Assembly (NCBI GenBank): GCA_009760855.2
Contig: WPIO01000346.1
Coordinates: forward strand, 1-64,000
DNA: 64,000 bases
Direction of reading: 5' to 3'
DNA from: Cristatella mucedo
Lineage: Eukaryota; Bryozoa; Phylactolaemata; Cristatellidae
Below are positions 62,908 to 64,000 of the stretch, piece by piece. Under the pieces are notes generated by a model, which made no database searches, was not told where the DNA came from, and saw only the letters and a list, made by a program, of their open reading frames with translations. Position 1 is the first letter of the stretch; the number at the start of each line of letters is the position of its first letter. The translations under genes were made by a program, and so were the position numbers.

Positions 62908-64000
62908 ATTAATAATAATAATAATGCACTTGAAAAAGCGCCCTCAGAGAACTCAATCTCTCTCTAGGCGCTTTACATTTGCTGCAAAGGGAAATGCAAT
63001 TGAATGGTGAGTAATATCATGCTTGATAAACAAACAAAATGAATAACATGGTTAGGGGTGACATGCACAGGGTCAGCATGCAAATGTGGTTCGTGGCAGC
63101 ATGCACAGTATCAGCACGCATAAGCACATCAAGGACGAATCACAGGGACCCACTAAATGCTGTCCTAAAGAGGTGTTTTTAAGTTCTTCTTAAATGTGGT
63201 CAGCTCAGGGGATGTTCTGATGCAGGTCGGGAGGGAGTTCTAGGCTTTGGGAGCATGCGAACTAAATGCACGGTCTCCAAAGGATTTGAGGTTTGTACGA
63301 GGTATTTGTAGACTGTCATTTCCGAAAAGTGGGTGGTACGATGCTTGGCCTGATGGGGGAGTATGTCGCAGAGATAGGCTGGAGCCATAGAATGAAGGGA
63401 CCTAAAAGTGAGTGAAAAAACCTCGAAGTCAATCCGTTGCTTGACTGGTATCCAGTGCAGGTCGGCGAGAAGTGGAGTAATGTGGCAACTGCGACGCTCA
63501 CGACAGACAAGCCTAGCTGCGGAGTTTTGCACCAGCTGCAATCGCCTGATCGCACATGCTGGTAGGCCATTAAGCAGAGAGTTGCAGAAGTCGAGACGGG
63601 ATGTCACAAATGCATGTAACAACTTGGACGTGGTATCCTTATCTAAACAAGCCCGAATTTCAGCAATGTTATGAAGCTGAAAATAGGGAGATTTGACTGT
63701 GGAGCTGATATGGTCGTCTAACGAGAGATCGCTTTGGAATATGACACCTAGATTTCGAGCCGATTCAACTGGAGATATGTTGGCAGAGCCAATTTTGAGC
63801 GTCAGCCTTTCCAATCTCTGAATCACACTGGGTTTGCCCATAACTAGTAAGTTAGTTGTATCATCGTTTAGTTTGAGAAAATTTGCTCCCATCCAAGTAC
63901 GGATGTCATCATTACATGCAACAAGTGAGTTGAGAGAATTCGAGGTGCTCGAAGACTGGGAGGGATCAAAGCAAAGGTAAAACTGAGTGTCATCTGCATA
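62908..64000 (-). mobile_element. LINE-A, young copy running off the right edge
   Basis: Minus strand. 3' (ATT)n tail at 62908-62925, foldback tail to 62995, 3' untranslated region, then a 230-residue open frame at 63892-63200 (LLVMGKPSVIQRLERLTL, LHWIPVKQRIDFEVFSL). It continues past 64000 at the YADD region. The frame shifts near the C-terminus (TVYKYLVQTSNP) relative to the 34996 copy. Inserted in intron 1 of gene 3, same strand. Confidence 0.93.

Overview
This window is from an animal nuclear genome, most likely an invertebrate; the phylum cannot be fixed from the sequence. The evidence is: split genes with GT-AG introns, a recognisable animal TLC-domain membrane protein family (TLCD4, formerly TMEM56), abundant L2/CR1-type LINEs, tRNA-derived SINEs and long (GA)n, (CA)n and (AT)n microsatellites. 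There are no operons, rRNAs, true tRNAs or CRISPR arrays.

The only convincing protein-coding content is a direct tandem array of three TLCD4-like genes, all on the minus strand. From right to left they are: gene 3 (exons 2-6 at 62899-52484, first coding exon beyond the right edge), gene 2 (all six coding exons, 43313-20352) and gene 1 (coding exons 1-4 at 14338-6693, the rest not found and probably beyond the left edge). Exon lengths and intron phases are the same in the copies (90, 59 and 95 bases for exons 2-4 in genes 2 and 3; 90 and 59 in gene 1), so the array arose by duplication of an intron-containing gene. Genes 2 and 3 are close paralogues whose introns 3 and 5 still align in order at several places. 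Gene 1 is more diverged. Gene 2 carries one extra base in exon 5 and gene 1 one extra base at the start of exon 4; these are either disabling mutations or residual indel errors of the assembly.

Almost everything else is repeat sequence. LINE family A (L2-like, 3' tail with a GCGCC...GGGCGC foldback followed by (ATT)n) has one nearly full-length degenerate copy (about 2960-6092), one 5'-truncated copy with an open reverse transcriptase frame (34917-36536), one young copy running off the right edge (62908-64000), and many truncated pieces. LINE family B (L2/CR1-related, tail with ATGTA-type repeats) is best preserved at 49925-51180. SINE-1 has a tRNA-like head and its own tail. SINE-2 has a tRNA-like head joined to the LINE-A tail, which implies that LINE-A mobilises it. 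A dense nest of LINE-A copies at 31.7-36.9 kb sits in intron 3 of gene 2 and accounts for much of its extra length.

Local structures worth attention are a 54-base perfect palindrome (12335-12388), a 26-base perfect inverted repeat flanking a 61-base loop (54948-55060), a 22-base-arm hairpin 48 bases from exon 3 of gene 2 (41674-41720), a five-copy perfect 23-base minisatellite (13438-13552), and CpG-rich stretches at about 14.4-15.7 kb and 46.2-47.4 kb that could hold promoters or untranslated first exons of genes 1 and 2. All exon calls were made by reading the sequence; no alignment, profile search or transcript data were available.
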